Origin: Candidatus Peregrinibacteria bacterium CG11_big_fil_rev_8_21_14_0_20_46_8
GTDB taxonomy: Bacteria; Patescibacteriota; Gracilibacteria; UBA1369; UM-FILTER-53-11
NCBI GenBank assembly: GCA_002796025.1
Contig: PCVQ01000003.1
Span: 4,878-68,877, forward strand
Length of the DNA: 64,000 bases
Direction: 5' to 3'
Shown here: piece after piece, positions 14,838 through 24,806 of the stretch
Layout of the letters: each line of letters begins with the position of its first letter
How positions within the stretch are numbered: position 1 is the first letter of the stretch
Made by a program: the position numbers and the translations under genes
The notes under the pieces: model-generated
The model's database searches: none
Seen by the model: only the letters and a program-made list of their open reading frames with translations
Told to the model about the DNA's origin: nothing

Positions 14838-17800
14838 ATGAATAAACGAATGCTCAAGAAGGCTCGCAAGTGGATTTCACTTGTTGCAGTTTTCTCAATC
14901 ATTTCGAGCATGCTCGTCGTAGTTCCTACGGCAAGTTCATACGATGGCTCTGATGCACCATCTTGGGCATCTACAGCTGTTGATGAAGCTTGTGATCGTG
15001 AACTCGTCGACTGTTCGCTCGATGCAGATTTCGGTTCTACAGTGAACCGAGCAGTCGGTTACCAAATGCTTACATCTGGTTTTGAGGTTTTGAGCCCAGA
15101 CGCTGCAAACCCATTCTCAGACGTAACTGCTAGCGTTTGGTTCCGCAATGCAGCTGCTACTGCATATACACTCGGTTGGACAGCTGGTGTCGTCGAAGGC
15201 GGCAGCAGAATGTTCAAAGGCAGCGATCCATTGACACGTGCAATGCTCGCTGTTGCAGGTTCACAGATTCTCGGTCTCGAGGACTGTGGCAGCATCCCAT
15301 CAAGCTATACTGATCGCGGTGATGTCCCATCATGGGCTACCGGCGCAGTTGCTTGTATGATCGACTCTGGCCTTATGGTAGGCAGCAACAATCAGTTCAG
15401 ACCAAACGCAAGCCTTACAAAAGTTGAGGCGATCGTTGCGATGAACGCTTGGGTTACCTACACAGAAGATCAAGAAATCGATGTTGTTGAAGTAGCTGCA
15501 GCTCGCATGGGTGTAGATGCAGACACTGTTTACGACGCGCTCGAGACAGGAAGCTTCATCGTTGATGGTCAGCTCGTAGCTGGCGATGACGATGCAGGCG
15601 ACGATGACGATGACGATGTTCCGGCTGACGACGATGACGATGCTGATGATGACGACGATGATGATGTCCCAGCTGCTGATTCTCTCCGAGTTGCATTGGC
15701 AACCGATACACCAGCTGCAGCAACTATTCCGCCTGGAGCAAATAGCGCGCCTCTTGCACGCTTTACCTTCAGTGTTGGTTCTGGTTCTGCAATGGTTTCC
15801 GGCCTAACGCTTAAGCGTATTGGCGGAGGTGCTCCTGCAGACTTCAGCGCAATTACTGTTTACAGTGATGGCGTTCGTCTTCGTTCAGGTAAAACAATCT
15901 CAACAGATTCAAATACTGTCGATTTCGGCGGTTTGGATCTCGAGGTGAAGGCTGGTTCGCCTGTTACTGTTGAAGTTCGTGGTGATCTCGCCACAACTGC
16001 AGCGGCAGCAAGTACACACCAAATTGGTCTTGAGGCAGCTTCTGCTGTTACGACCAATGCAGGTAGCGTAAGCGGTGTACCGGTTTACGGCAATATCATT
16101 ACTATTGGTGGTGCTACTGTACAAACAGTAACCATCGCTCCTGCAAATACTCTCTCTAAGCCAACACTTGGGGCGAAGAATGCAGAGGTCTCAAACTTCA
16201 AACTTACTGCTGGTTCAAATGATGTTGACTTCAAGTCAATCATCTTGACTCATGGCGGTACGCTTTCTCGTTCAAGCATGAGTAACTTCAGACTCGAAGA
16301 CACTTCCGGAAATGTACTGGCTACAACCAGTTCTATTTCAAGCGGTGATCTTTTGGCCTTCACGCTTGGTGAGGTTTACAAAGTTCCAAAGAACAACAAC
16401 CGCACCTTCCGTGTCTATGCTGACCTTAGCGGCGGTAAGACAACCGACACACTTGACTTCTACATCGATGAAGCTGCAGATCTTACTGCAATCGATGCGC
16501 AAGCAGGGTATGGTGCTCGTGTAACGAACAACATGGCAAAGGCGAACGTGACCGATACAACCTTCCAAGGTGGTAAGATCACACTTGCTGACAACGGCCC
16601 TGTTGCTCAGAACGTTGCAATCAACACAACAAATGTTGAACTCTTCAACTTTGCAATTACTGCAGACCGAGATCTTACCTTTAAGGACTACTATCTCTGG
16701 TTAGAGCAGACTGCATTTGATGGAACAACTGCGAAGAACATCACAAGTACTACTGTTACTTCAGCTGCTGCGATGACAATTACAACAGCTGGCCTTGCAA
16801 CATTCCGAACGAATGCTGACGATGCTGCAAATCTTGCACAGTACGATGTTGTTAAAGTTACTAGCGGAGGTATTGATTACTATATTGAAATCGATTCCAC
16901 TGGTGGAGCAGTTGCAAATACTAATACTACCAATACAACTGGTACCTTGGTATATCCTTCATCGGTGAGCGCTACCGTTACATTCACTAATGGCGATGCT
17001 ATTACCAAAGTTTACGATACACATCTTCGTGAAAAGGTGGAGAATGTTCGTCTGATCGATGCTGATACAGGTGCTACACTTGCATCTCAATCGACAAGTG
17101 AATATGCAATGCTCTTCTCTGACGACTTTGATATCGATGCAGGTGAGACCCGCAATCTTCAAGTGGTTGTAGATCTCGATTCTGCTTTGGTTGCAAATAA
17201 TGCATTCAAAGGCGGTGTTAACTTTGGTGATGCAAACTTCATCAAAGACAACGATGCAAACGAGTTCGTTGCAACTGCTGACTGTGTTTCTTGTAACACG
17301 TTCGGTAAGACAATGACTGCAGTAGCAAGTTCATTGGTACTCTCTCGTGCTTCTACGCCAGTAAGCGAGACTCACGTTAAGGGTCAAGACGGTGTTGACT
17401 TGCTTGGTGTATCTGCCAAGGCAGGTGACGGCGGCGACGTAAAGGTCCTCAAAGTCACTGTTCGTCTCGTTGCAGATGATGATGGTACATTCGACAATAG
17501 TGGTTACGGCGATCTTGCTGCAAACACGCTTGTTGATTCTGTATCTCTCTACAAAGTCAACGGTGATGGTACTGAAGTGAAGTTGGCAAACGCTGTTGGT
17601 CTTACTGCTGTTGGAACCATTGGTTCAAGCGGCGGATACTACAAAGCAGAGTTTAATGACTTCCTTGTAGACGGTGCTACTGTTGCTACCTATGATATTG
17701 CTCAATCTGTTAGCGAGAAATGGGTAGTGAAGGCAGATTTGCGCTCAAGCGTTTCTGCAACTCGTTACCTTGCAGCAGATGTTATCTCTGCAAGTGATGT

Positions 17801-19598
17801 TGAAGCACAGGATAAAGACGGCAATACCGTTAATCCAAGCGGTACTATCAACGGCCTTGGTTCTTCGCTCTCTGTAACGAAGACTATTGCTACTGCTGGT
17901 ACGCTTACTGGTGCTTCTGAAGGTAATCCAAATGCGTCTGTATTGATTGCAGGTGCAACTGCGCAAACTTTTGCGAAGTACAAGTATTCTGCACAGAATG
18001 AGGCATTTACTGTTAAGAAGTTAGACATTGTTATGGATGAGGACAGCAGCTTCACCGATACTCCAGAAACAACATATGCTCGTGCATTAAAACGTGTTGG
18101 TCTTACTTACACCAAGAAAGACGGCACTTCAACTACGGTGTACGCTGACCTTGCTTCTGGTAAGGCTTCGTTCACCAATCTTGAACTCTATGTACCTAAA
18201 GATGGCAGCGCATTTGTGACTGTCATTGGTGATCTCAACACGGTTGAGAACGGCGCAGTATCAGGTGATACTATCCGTCTCGGTCTTAATGAGCAAAGCG
18301 GTACTGCAAACAATGCATTTGAAGCATTGGGTGAAGGTTCAAGTGAACAGCGCACAGTTGCAAACCTTTCAACGTACAGCAGCTCAAGCACAGTCAAGAC
18401 AATGACTCTCCGCAAGGCTGCTCCTACAGTTGCTAAGCTTTCGACAGCTGGTACGAAATTGAACAATGGTCAAAACGACATCGCTGCAATTACGGTTGCT
18501 GCTGATGCTGGTAAGACCGTATCGCTCAAGCGTCTTGCGTTTGAGTACGATGCAAGCGATATGACTGTTAATTCACTTGGCTTCTTCCGTAAGATCGGCA
18601 GCGGTTCAGAAGGAGACATCACAACTGATGTATCTATCCGCAACCGTCAAGGTCAAAACTTGAAGTCTGGTGGAAGTGACCTCTCAACTGCAGGTGCCAC
18701 AACAACTGACACCATCTACGTAACTTGGGATAAGGCAGCGACCGATCAAGAAAACGTTTCTGGTACAACCAATACCTACATTGTCCGCGCTACGGTTTCT
18801 GCTGCGGCTGCAAATGAGAGTCTCTCGACCTTCATCGCAGACGACACGGCAACCTTCAACGCTCCGACAAGTGGTGTAGCTGGTCTCCGAACCTTCACCG
18901 GTTCTAATCCAGAAACAGTTGCTGCATCTATCAACGGTACACGTACTGTTTGGTACTGGATTTACGCTGATTCAACGAACTGTGCTAATACCAACACTTC
19001 TGGTTGTGTCGTCCTCGATACAACTGGTCAAGGTATGGGATCAGTAAGTTCTACAGTTTGGAGTGGTGTAACTGCAACTGCAGATCCAGTTATCGCCGTA
19101 CAAGGTACTGGCACTTCATCGCTTACAAGCGGTGCAATCGTAGCTGGTGCTCTCCGCCACACAACAGATGATGTTGATGCTGGTGGAAACGGTAACGATG
19201 GTATCTACTTCGATATCAACGGTGACGGTAACTATACAGCTGCTGCTGACTTGGCTATCCCTGTCACTGCTGCTACTGGTGCTGCTCCAACAGATGATGC
19301 TCTTGTTACTTCAGATGTTCGTTGGACAACTACTGGCCCAACACTCTACTTCGATACAGAACGAAGTGGTGCATCTGCAAATACCTTCAATGCTGCGCAT
19401 GACGATAACGTCACGCTCGACGCAATGTTGAACGAGGGTTCAATCACTACTGCAAACAATGCAGAAGTGTACACCTCTGGTTGGAACTTCATCTGGTCTG
19501 ATAACTCTGCTGTGCCACACACAACAAGTACAACAGACTGGACAAACGGTACCGACATCAACAGCTTGCCTACACAGAGCGTTAGCTTGAGCTTCTAG
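14838..19598 (+). CDS. Major S-layer protein with SLH domains and poly-Asp linker
   Basis: This 1586-residue secreted protein has a signal peptide (1-34, ending PTASS). SLH-type segments follow at about 40-205 (FSDVTASVWFRNAAATAYTLGW; PSWATGAVACMIDSG with FRPNASLTKVEAIV). These usually bind wall polymers. Residues 250-276 are nearly all Asp, a likely calcium-binding linker, and about 1300 residues of Thr/Ala/Gly-rich beta domains complete the lattice-forming part. There is no C-terminal membrane anchor. Codons lean to C-ending forms (AAC, TTC, ATC, CTC) more than in neighbouring genes, which fits very high expression, as do the elaborate leader and strong terminator. No closer family assignment is possible by eye. 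Confidence 0.85.
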   Translation: MNKRMLKKARKWISLVAVFSIISSMLVVVPTASSYDGSDAPSWASTAVDEACDRELVDCSLDADFGSTVNRAVGYQMLTSGFEVLSPDAANPFSDVTASVWFRNAAATAYTLGWTAGVVEGGSRMFKGSDPLTRAMLAVAGSQILGLEDCGSIPSSYTDRGDVPSWATGAVACMIDSGLMVGSNNQFRPNASLTKVEAIVAMNAWVTYTEDQEIDVVEVAAARMGVDADTVYDALETGSFIVDGQLVAGDDDAGDDDDDDVPADDDDDADDDDDDDVPAADSLRVALATDTPAAATIPPGANSAPLARFTFSVGSGSAMVSGLTLKRIGGGAPADFSAITVYSDGVRLRSGKTISTDSNTVDFGGLDLEVKAGSPVTVEVRGDLATTAAAASTHQIGLEAASAVTTNAGSVSGVPVYGNIITIGGATVQTVTIAPANTLSKPTLGAKNAEVSNFKLTAGSNDVDFKSIILTHGGTLSRSSMSNFRLEDTSGNVLATTSSISSGDLLAFTLGEVYKVPKNNNRTFRVYADLSGGKTTDTLDFYIDEAADLTAIDAQAGYGARVTNNMAKANVTDTTFQGGKITLADNGPVAQNVAINTTNVELFNFAITADRDLTFKDYYLWLEQTAFDGTTAKNITSTTVTSAAAMTITTAGLATFRTNADDAANLAQYDVVKVTSGGIDYYIEIDSTGGAVANTNTTNTTGTLVYPSSVSATVTFTNGDAITKVYDTHLREKVENVRLIDADTGATLASQSTSEYAMLFSDDFDIDAGETRNLQVVVDLDSALVANNAFKGGVNFGDANFIKDNDANEFVATADCVSCNTFGKTMTAVASSLVLSRASTPVSETHVKGQDGVDLLGVSAKAGDGGDVKVLKVTVRLVADDDGTFDNSGYGDLAANTLVDSVSLYKVNGDGTEVKLANAVGLTAVGTIGSSGGYYKAEFNDFLVDGATVATYDIAQSVSEKWVVKADLRSSVSATRYLAADVISASDVEAQDKDGNTVNPSGTINGLGSSLSVTKTIATAGTLTGASEGNPNASVLIAGATAQTFAKYKYSAQNEAFTVKKLDIVMDEDSSFTDTPETTYARALKRVGLTYTKKDGTSTTVYADLASGKASFTNLELYVPKDGSAFVTVIGDLNTVENGAVSGDTIRLGLNEQSGTANNAFEALGEGSSEQRTVANLSTYSSSSTVKTMTLRKAAPTVAKLSTAGTKLNNGQNDIAAITVAADAGKTVSLKRLAFEYDASDMTVNSLGFFRKIGSGSEGDITTDVSIRNRQGQNLKSGGSDLSTAGATTTDTIYVTWDKAATDQENVSGTTNTYIVRATVSAAAANESLSTFIADDTATFNAPTSGVAGLRTFTGSNPETVAASINGTRTVWYWIYADSTNCANTNTSGCVVLDTTGQGMGSVSSTVWSGVTATADPVIAVQGTGTSSLTSGAIVAGALRHTTDDVDAGGNGNDGIYFDINGDGNYTAAADLAIPVTAATGAAPTDDALVTSDVRWTTTGPTLYFDTERSGASANTFNAAHDDNVTLDAMLNEGSITTANNAEVYTSGWNFIWSDNSAVPHTTSTTDWTNGTDINSLPTQSVSLSF

Positions 19599-19643
19599 TT
19601 CTTGCTTACAATCTCTGTTCCGATCAAATCGGGATGGCAGGTA

Positions 19644-19682
19644 AAAGAGCCCCCTTACATTCGTAAGGGGGCTCTTTGTTGT
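19644..19682 (+). terminator. Strong terminator after the S-layer gene
   Basis: A perfect 15-bp stem (19644-19658 with 19663-19677, core GAGCCCCCTTAC) and 4-nt loop end in a short T-rich tail. It isolates the S-layer message from the next gene. Confidence 0.85.
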
Positions 19683-19725
19683 ATGAGATATTTTCACAAA
19701 AGAGGCTGCATGCTATACTTTGCGC

Positions 19726-20265
19726 ATGCAAAAAAAGAATTACGCTGCGATTATTGTTTTGTTTGTTGTGCTGTCAGGAATTGGAATAGGTCTATGGAAA
19801 CAGCAGGCAAAATATACTGTGGACGTTGATATAACGCCTGAGCAGCGTCAAACATTTGAACAAAGGGTTGAAGAGTGGGACGAGAAGATTGATAGTACAC
19901 CGGCAGGGGAGCAGCCTAATCCCGATTACTTTATTGAGAAGGCGCGCTACCAAGAGTATTTAGGTCAGTACGGTGCAGCAATTAAAACGCTGCAATCTCT
20001 TTTTGATTATTACGAAAATAGTTCTGCGGCATGGAATAATCTCGCGAAGCTATATGAGAAAGTTGGGCGGCCGCGAAAAGCGATCGAGAATTATCAAAAG
20101 CTTATTGATGTGTTTGAGCTTTATCAATTTCGTTTAGATATTGCCTGGAACTACTATCGCCTTGGTAATATTGAAAAAGCGCGCGAAGTGTATCAGCAGT
20201 ATCAGAGTGAGACTGGCGGACGGGATGAAGAGTTGGAATATTACTTCGAGCAGGCAGCTCAATAA
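19726..20265 (+). CDS. Membrane-anchored TPR protein
   Basis: An N-terminal hydrophobic anchor (about residues 5-22) is followed by three tetratricopeptide-like repeats between 65 and 170. They include QYGAAIKTLQSLFDYYENSSAAWNN in two helices and GRPRKAIENYQKLIDV. Such proteins scaffold envelope complexes. TATACT (19714-19719) ends 6 nt before the ATG at 19726, so a leaderless message is likely and the TTG at 19720 is not the start. It is followed after 11 nt by a secreted SLH-like protein, and the two probably act together at the S-layer. Confidence 0.75.
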   Translation: MQKKNYAAIIVLFVVLSGIGIGLWKQQAKYTVDVDITPEQRQTFEQRVEEWDEKIDSTPAGEQPNPDYFIEKARYQEYLGQYGAAIKTLQSLFDYYENSSAAWNNLAKLYEKVGRPRKAIENYQKLIDVFELYQFRLDIAWNYYRLGNIEKAREVYQQYQSETGGRDEELEYYFEQAAQ

Positions 20266-20276
20266 TCAATACTTAT

Positions 20277-21608
20277 ATGTACGTTCAGCGCTTTAAAATC
20301 GGTCTTATACGGATTTTTGTTGTTGCTTTGTTTGTTCTTCCTAGTATTCCGCTTGCTGTAGCTGCTGGAGAGGCTAGTTTTTTTATGGATAATTGGGTCA
20401 ATATTTATTTGAATGAAGACCCGGTGACATTGCCGAAAATCACTATTACTTCTGAACAAGATAGTGGCATTACACAGCAACATGGTGTCGCGATTATTCT
20501 TCCAAGGGATGTGCAGGTACTGTGGGATAAAACGGTCGAGCAGGTAAGTATAGATGGAGTATTGCGCAGTATATCGTATAGCGCCGACCAAAAGCGCGTT
20601 ATTATTCCGGCGGAACGTGATTATCTCTCAGGAGAAAAACTTGTAATAGAGGGGCTTGTCTTGCGTGTTTACGATCAGGGCACGAGTTATCAGGATTTTT
20701 ATATCGATACCAATGGTGACGGTGAGTCCGATGTAAAAGGTGTTAATGGATTTTTAATCGATCAAGAGACGCGCCGCACCGACCGTACGGCACCATTTGA
20801 GGTCGATGATTTGGCAGCTACTTTTGCAGATGGGAAAGTTCTTGTGAGCTGGAAAAATCCACTCGATTACGATTTGCAGCAAATTGTGCTGACGAAAGGG
20901 GAGAGCTCCTCGACATTAAGCCGATTGGATACTCAATATGAAGACAGTGCTGTTACGCTTGGTGAGACGGTTACATATAAGGTACAGACACTCGATTATA
21001 ATAGTAATATCTCTGCGGGGCGGATGGTAACATTGCTGGCCTCGGAGGAGGAGCCGGCCGTGGAAGAGCCAACAGTGGAAGAGCCGCCTGCCGAAGAGGA
21101 GCCCGCCCAAGAAGCTCCGCCTTCCCAAGATGAGCCGCTTTTGTTGCGCGATTCGGTAACAGATGCCGATATTGCAGATGTGGTTGCTACTACAACGGGT
21201 ATACAGCCCGACTCGGAGCATGTCCGCGAGGTCGTATATCTTGTGCAAAAAGGATTCATTACACCGAACTATCGCGGCAGTTTACGTCTGGTGCGGCACC
21301 TAAAGTACGGTGAATTTGCAGACATTATTGGCCCGGCTTTAGGCGTCGAAATTCCGGGTAATTCATTGAATGCCTACTATTTTGCTATGAAGAAGATCGA
21401 TGGACTCATTGATCCCAGCGTGAGGGCGAGCGATAGAATTCGCAGGAGCGATGCATTTTTAATTATGCTCAAGCTTGCCGGACTCGAAGTTAGCGAGCAG
21501 CAACTTGTCGATGATCCGGCTAGTCTGCGATGGTATCCAAATAGAAAAGAGCTCGCCTATTGGCTAGTCGGAATTTTGGATGCGAAAAATGCAAAACAAT
21601 CCGAGTAG
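20277..21608 (+). CDS. Secreted S-layer-associated protein (Fn3-like, Glu/Pro linker, SLH-like end)
   Basis: Residues 1-30 form a signal peptide. A beta-rich domain (about 35-140) is followed by DTNGDGESD (144-152), which resembles an EF-hand or dockerin calcium loop. A fibronectin-III-like domain (about 173-252), a Glu/Pro-rich linker (about 255-285) and a C-terminal region with weak SLH similarity complete it (about 290-440: FADIIGPALGV, IRRSDAFLIMLKLAGL). It may be exported and docked on the wall next to the S-layer. It shares an apparent operon with the TPR gene. Confidence 0.65.
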   Translation: MYVQRFKIGLIRIFVVALFVLPSIPLAVAAGEASFFMDNWVNIYLNEDPVTLPKITITSEQDSGITQQHGVAIILPRDVQVLWDKTVEQVSIDGVLRSISYSADQKRVIIPAERDYLSGEKLVIEGLVLRVYDQGTSYQDFYIDTNGDGESDVKGVNGFLIDQETRRTDRTAPFEVDDLAATFADGKVLVSWKNPLDYDLQQIVLTKGESSSTLSRLDTQYEDSAVTLGETVTYKVQTLDYNSNISAGRMVTLLASEEEPAVEEPTVEEPPAEEEPAQEAPPSQDEPLLLRDSVTDADIADVVATTTGIQPDSEHVREVVYLVQKGFITPNYRGSLRLVRHLKYGEFADIIGPALGVEIPGNSLNAYYFAMKKIDGLIDPSVRASDRIRRSDAFLIMLKLAGLEVSEQQLVDDPASLRWYPNRKELAYWLVGILDAKNAKQSE

Positions 21609-21646
21609 TCATTGAGTAGACGGGACTGCTTGCGGTCTAGTCATCT

Positions 21647-22537
21647 TTACTCCACCCTAAAGGTTCTACATCTTCCTATTCGGTTAATTCTGGCAGCATC
21701 CATATCTGTGGTGCCGGCACAAACCCTGATGATTGCTCCTTGGGTGGCTATAAATCGGACGAAACGCTGTGTTCCGGCTTGAAATGGCGGGATATTGTGC
21801 CAGAAGTCCGGAGCATGTATGCCATCATTTGGATCAGCAAAAACATTGCCGCAGTCATCAAGTCGTAACTCTATTCGCGGAGCGATTATATTCTCGAGTG
21901 TAATATTGGGCAGTGTGACGGTATTTTCGCATGCAGCATTGAGCACTTCAGGATCGCATGCATCGCCCGGCCGCCCGTTGAGCGGTGCATCTTGCTGGTC
22001 GGTATTCGGTGTATCTGGGCAGTTATCTTCGCAATCATTTATCGTATCTCTATCGCGGTCGCCGGGTAGGCAGCTTGCCCACTGTGCATCTATGCACTCA
22101 CGCCTGCTGCGCTCACCACATGATGTTATGCACATCTCTGTAGTACCTGAAATACACTCCCCGCTGTCGACTGAATCCTGTGCATCGGGTATGTCACCAA
22201 TTCCGCTATCCAAAATGCCTCCAGTATCTAAAACCCCAGCTTCCATTTGGGCGCCACTATCTGCTCTGCTGGCATCTACTCCTACTTCGGGCTCAATTGG
22301 TGTGATGTCTGGCATATCTCCTTTACCGCCGTCACCGTTGCTGACGCATGCAGGGTACTTTTTTGAGCCCTCAACGCAATATTCATTACGAGAGGGAATT
22401 ATGGCCGAGCAGGCATGTAATGCAACAAAAACTGCCCCTGCAATGGCGTGTCTTGCATATGAAATTCTAGGCCGGGCTTGAATAAGAGCGCTTCGTTCCC
22501 TGTTTAACCTGTATCTTGGCACGTCGTTTAATTTCAT
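21647..22537 (-). CDS. Putative lipoprotein with thrombospondin type 3 repeat
   Basis: A basic N-terminus of about 30 residues is followed by a hydrophobic stretch and a lipobox-like ALHAC (Cys43). An Asp/Gly/Ser-rich low-complexity region (about 70-130), several Cys pairs and a calcium-binding thrombospondin type 3 segment (DRDRDTINDCEDNCPDTPNT) follow, then a beta domain with Cys. This composition is typical of deltaproteobacterial and myxobacterial surface lipoproteins and unlike its neighbours, so transfer is possible. The start ATG abuts a near-palindrome TAGGACATATATCCTA (22537-22552). Function is unknown. Confidence 0.6.
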   Translation of the reverse strand: MKLNDVPRYRLNRERSALIQARPRISYARHAIAGAVFVALHACSAIIPSRNEYCVEGSKKYPACVSNGDGGKGDMPDITPIEPEVGVDASRADSGAQMEAGVLDTGGILDSGIGDIPDAQDSVDSGECISGTTEMCITSCGERSRRECIDAQWASCLPGDRDRDTINDCEDNCPDTPNTDQQDAPLNGRPGDACDPEVLNAACENTVTLPNITLENIIAPRIELRLDDCGNVFADPNDGIHAPDFWHNIPPFQAGTQRFVRFIATQGAIIRVCAGTTDMDAARINRIGRCRTFRVE

Positions 22538-22562
22538 AGGACATATATCCTACGTCATTAAC

Positions 22563-24782
22563 CTATTTTGTGTCAATCTTCCTGGAATCAAGCTGTTGCA
22601 GGAATGCGTCGATATCTTCCGCATGTTCAGGGTCCAGTTCGCGGGCGCGAAGTGCATGAGTTCGTGCAAGTTGGAGCTGGCCGTCTTTTCCATATAGAAA
22701 AGCTAGATTTGCCCAATAATTTGCATTTTCGGGCTCTGCTCCAATAGCAGTTTGATAGATGCGGATTGCATAGGGGAGGCCTTCACTCACTTCACTGAGC
22801 AGATTTGCCACAATCACATTTTCCCTATTAAAAATTTCAATGTTGTAGCCCATTTTTAATGCAGCTAAAAATGATTGCCGTGCTTCATCGGTGCGCCCGT
22901 GATTAAACAGAATTTGGCCTTTTAACCAATGCGGTGCAGAAAGTTCCGGTTGCAATGCTATAAGTTTATCAGTGATACCTAGCGCAAGATCTACATCTCC
23001 AAACTTCGAATTGAGTTCAGCAAGATGGATAAGTACATATTGTCTATTTGGAGAGAGGGGAAGGAAGGCCTCCCAGTATTTAATAACCGGCTCTGCCTCA
23101 ATGTTGTTGCGGAATGCCCGGTCTTTAAGAATGACACCTATCCTGTGTTGTAACCGAATATCCGTCTGATGTTTTGAGCTGATATCGAACATGTGTGGTA
23201 TTAAAAAGTTCTCAAATTTCACAATTCTCGGATGTTGCCTTGTTATTTGAGCAGCTGCATGCGCATCGGCTGCGATTACCGAGTAAAATCCAGCTTTGAT
23301 AGGGAGATAGTCGGGAATGCTCGCTTCTAAAGCTTCTATTTCTTGAATAAAAGGTTCATAGTGATAGGGGAGAAAAAAGAGAGAGTTCCCGCCATGATAA
23401 CTTGCCTTAATCGGTTGAATCGTGAAGAAAAACGTTGTAACTGCAAGTGTGCCGATAGCGAGACTGTTGGTGAAAATGGGCTTTGTTTTTTTTGCCGATT
23501 GCGGCACGAGATGCGCGTAATAAATGCCAAGAAGCCCAAGTGCCATATAGAAAGGCAGGAGAGTTCCCGAGGAATCAAAGCTGAAAAAAACTTGGATAAG
23601 ATAAACAATAAAGAATATTCCCATCAAAAAAGCGAACTCGCGCGTTTCCTTGTGTAACCAAACTTTTCTGACTGCATAGCAGAACGCGGCGAGAAGGATA
23701 AGATATCCGGCAAGTCCTACAATGCCAGACACTGCGAGAATATGAAGAAAGTTATTATGAATACGATCGGTCCAGACTTCGGCATTTTGTTCTGTTGGGA
23801 ACTGCGGATCGTAATGTTTTTCAAAAGCGAAGCCAATATTTTCGTGACCCCAACCGAAGAGGGGACGCTCTTTGAATGCATTCCATCCAACGCGTGCTAA
23901 GACGATGCGGGTAGAATTGCTATCGTCATTAAAAGTTGTATTAGCAAATTTATAGAGAATAGGCCGGCTTTCAACAAAGTGGGTGTCGCGATTGATAATG
24001 AGTGTTGCTGCGAGTATACCAATGAGTGCAGCGGCTCCTAAACTTGCAAGCCGCACTCTGCGGTTTTTTAGCGCAAACGGCGCGATATAGAGAGCTGATG
24101 CAACGAGTATGCCAAGAAGCGCTGCACGGCTGCCCAGGCGCAGCACTACAATACTTTGCAGGAGTATATATCCGATAATCCAAAGTCGTGTCGTACGTTT
24201 TTTAGATTGCAATAGAAGCCAGAACGCAAGAGGCATGAGAACTGCTAAATAGTTACCGAAAAAGCTCGAATTGCCAAAAGGGACTCGGACTGATTCAAAG
24301 CGAATATCGATATTATGATTAAAAAGATCGAAAATTGTTACAAGATAGCGGAAGCTTGCAAGTGTTGCGATGATAAGGGTGAAGCCAATAATGCGTTTCA
24401 CATCATCTTTGCTGCGGAATAATCCCACAAGAGTCATGAAGAAAAGATAGTAGTGCAGCAAATTAAAGACACCAAGCATACGATCAGCTGAGCCGATAAA
24501 GCTGTTAAGCGGTGCAATTGAGCCGATGAGCGTAAGGCCTTGTATTACAAGATACAAGGTGGTTGCTCCAATAAGAAGATTCCAGCGTGGACGGTACTGT
24601 GGATTGAGAATATTCAGAAAGAGATAGGCGATAGTTGCCGCTATAGTTGCAAGTTGAAAAAGATAGATTTGCGGCGCCTGATACGGAAAGAGCATCTTGA
24701 TGTACCAAACCAACGGCGAGGCGATGGCAAGGTAAATAAAGAAGCGTCCGAGTTTAAAGAGAATGCGTTCGTGTCTGTGCAT
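22563..24782 (-). CDS. O-antigen ligase/polymerase-like membrane protein with C-terminal TPR
   Basis: About ten to twelve transmembrane helices span residues 12-460. The Wzy_C/O-antigen-ligase hallmark is the extracellular loop RPLFGWGHENIGFAFEKHY with RIHNNFLHILAVSGIVG after it. The last third is soluble and carries tetratricopeptide repeats (about 560-735). The family transfers lipid-linked glycans to lipid A, proteins or teichoic-like polymers. With no LPS genes here and S-layer genes nearby, protein or S-layer O-glycosylation is the most economical reading. A perfect TATAAT (minus, 24798-24793) lies 10 nt before the ATG. Confidence 0.82.
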   Translation of the reverse strand: MHRHERILFKLGRFFIYLAIASPLVWYIKMLFPYQAPQIYLFQLATIAATIAYLFLNILNPQYRPRWNLLIGATTLYLVIQGLTLIGSIAPLNSFIGSADRMLGVFNLLHYYLFFMTLVGLFRSKDDVKRIIGFTLIIATLASFRYLVTIFDLFNHNIDIRFESVRVPFGNSSFFGNYLAVLMPLAFWLLLQSKKRTTRLWIIGYILLQSIVVLRLGSRAALLGILVASALYIAPFALKNRRVRLASLGAAALIGILAATLIINRDTHFVESRPILYKFANTTFNDDSNSTRIVLARVGWNAFKERPLFGWGHENIGFAFEKHYDPQFPTEQNAEVWTDRIHNNFLHILAVSGIVGLAGYLILLAAFCYAVRKVWLHKETREFAFLMGIFFIVYLIQVFFSFDSSGTLLPFYMALGLLGIYYAHLVPQSAKKTKPIFTNSLAIGTLAVTTFFFTIQPIKASYHGGNSLFFLPYHYEPFIQEIEALEASIPDYLPIKAGFYSVIAADAHAAAQITRQHPRIVKFENFLIPHMFDISSKHQTDIRLQHRIGVILKDRAFRNNIEAEPVIKYWEAFLPLSPNRQYVLIHLAELNSKFGDVDLALGITDKLIALQPELSAPHWLKGQILFNHGRTDEARQSFLAALKMGYNIEIFNRENVIVANLLSEVSEGLPYAIRIYQTAIGAEPENANYWANLAFLYGKDGQLQLARTHALRARELDPEHAEDIDAFLQQLDSRKIDTK

Positions 24783-24806
24783 AAGCTCGATGATTATACA
24801 CTATTC

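Noticed and set aside
21795..22481. 228-codon frame antisense to the thrombospondin lipoprotein gene
   Set aside because: It is the complement of an Asp/Gly/Ser-rich repeat region. The minus-strand frame has the signal peptide and calcium motif.
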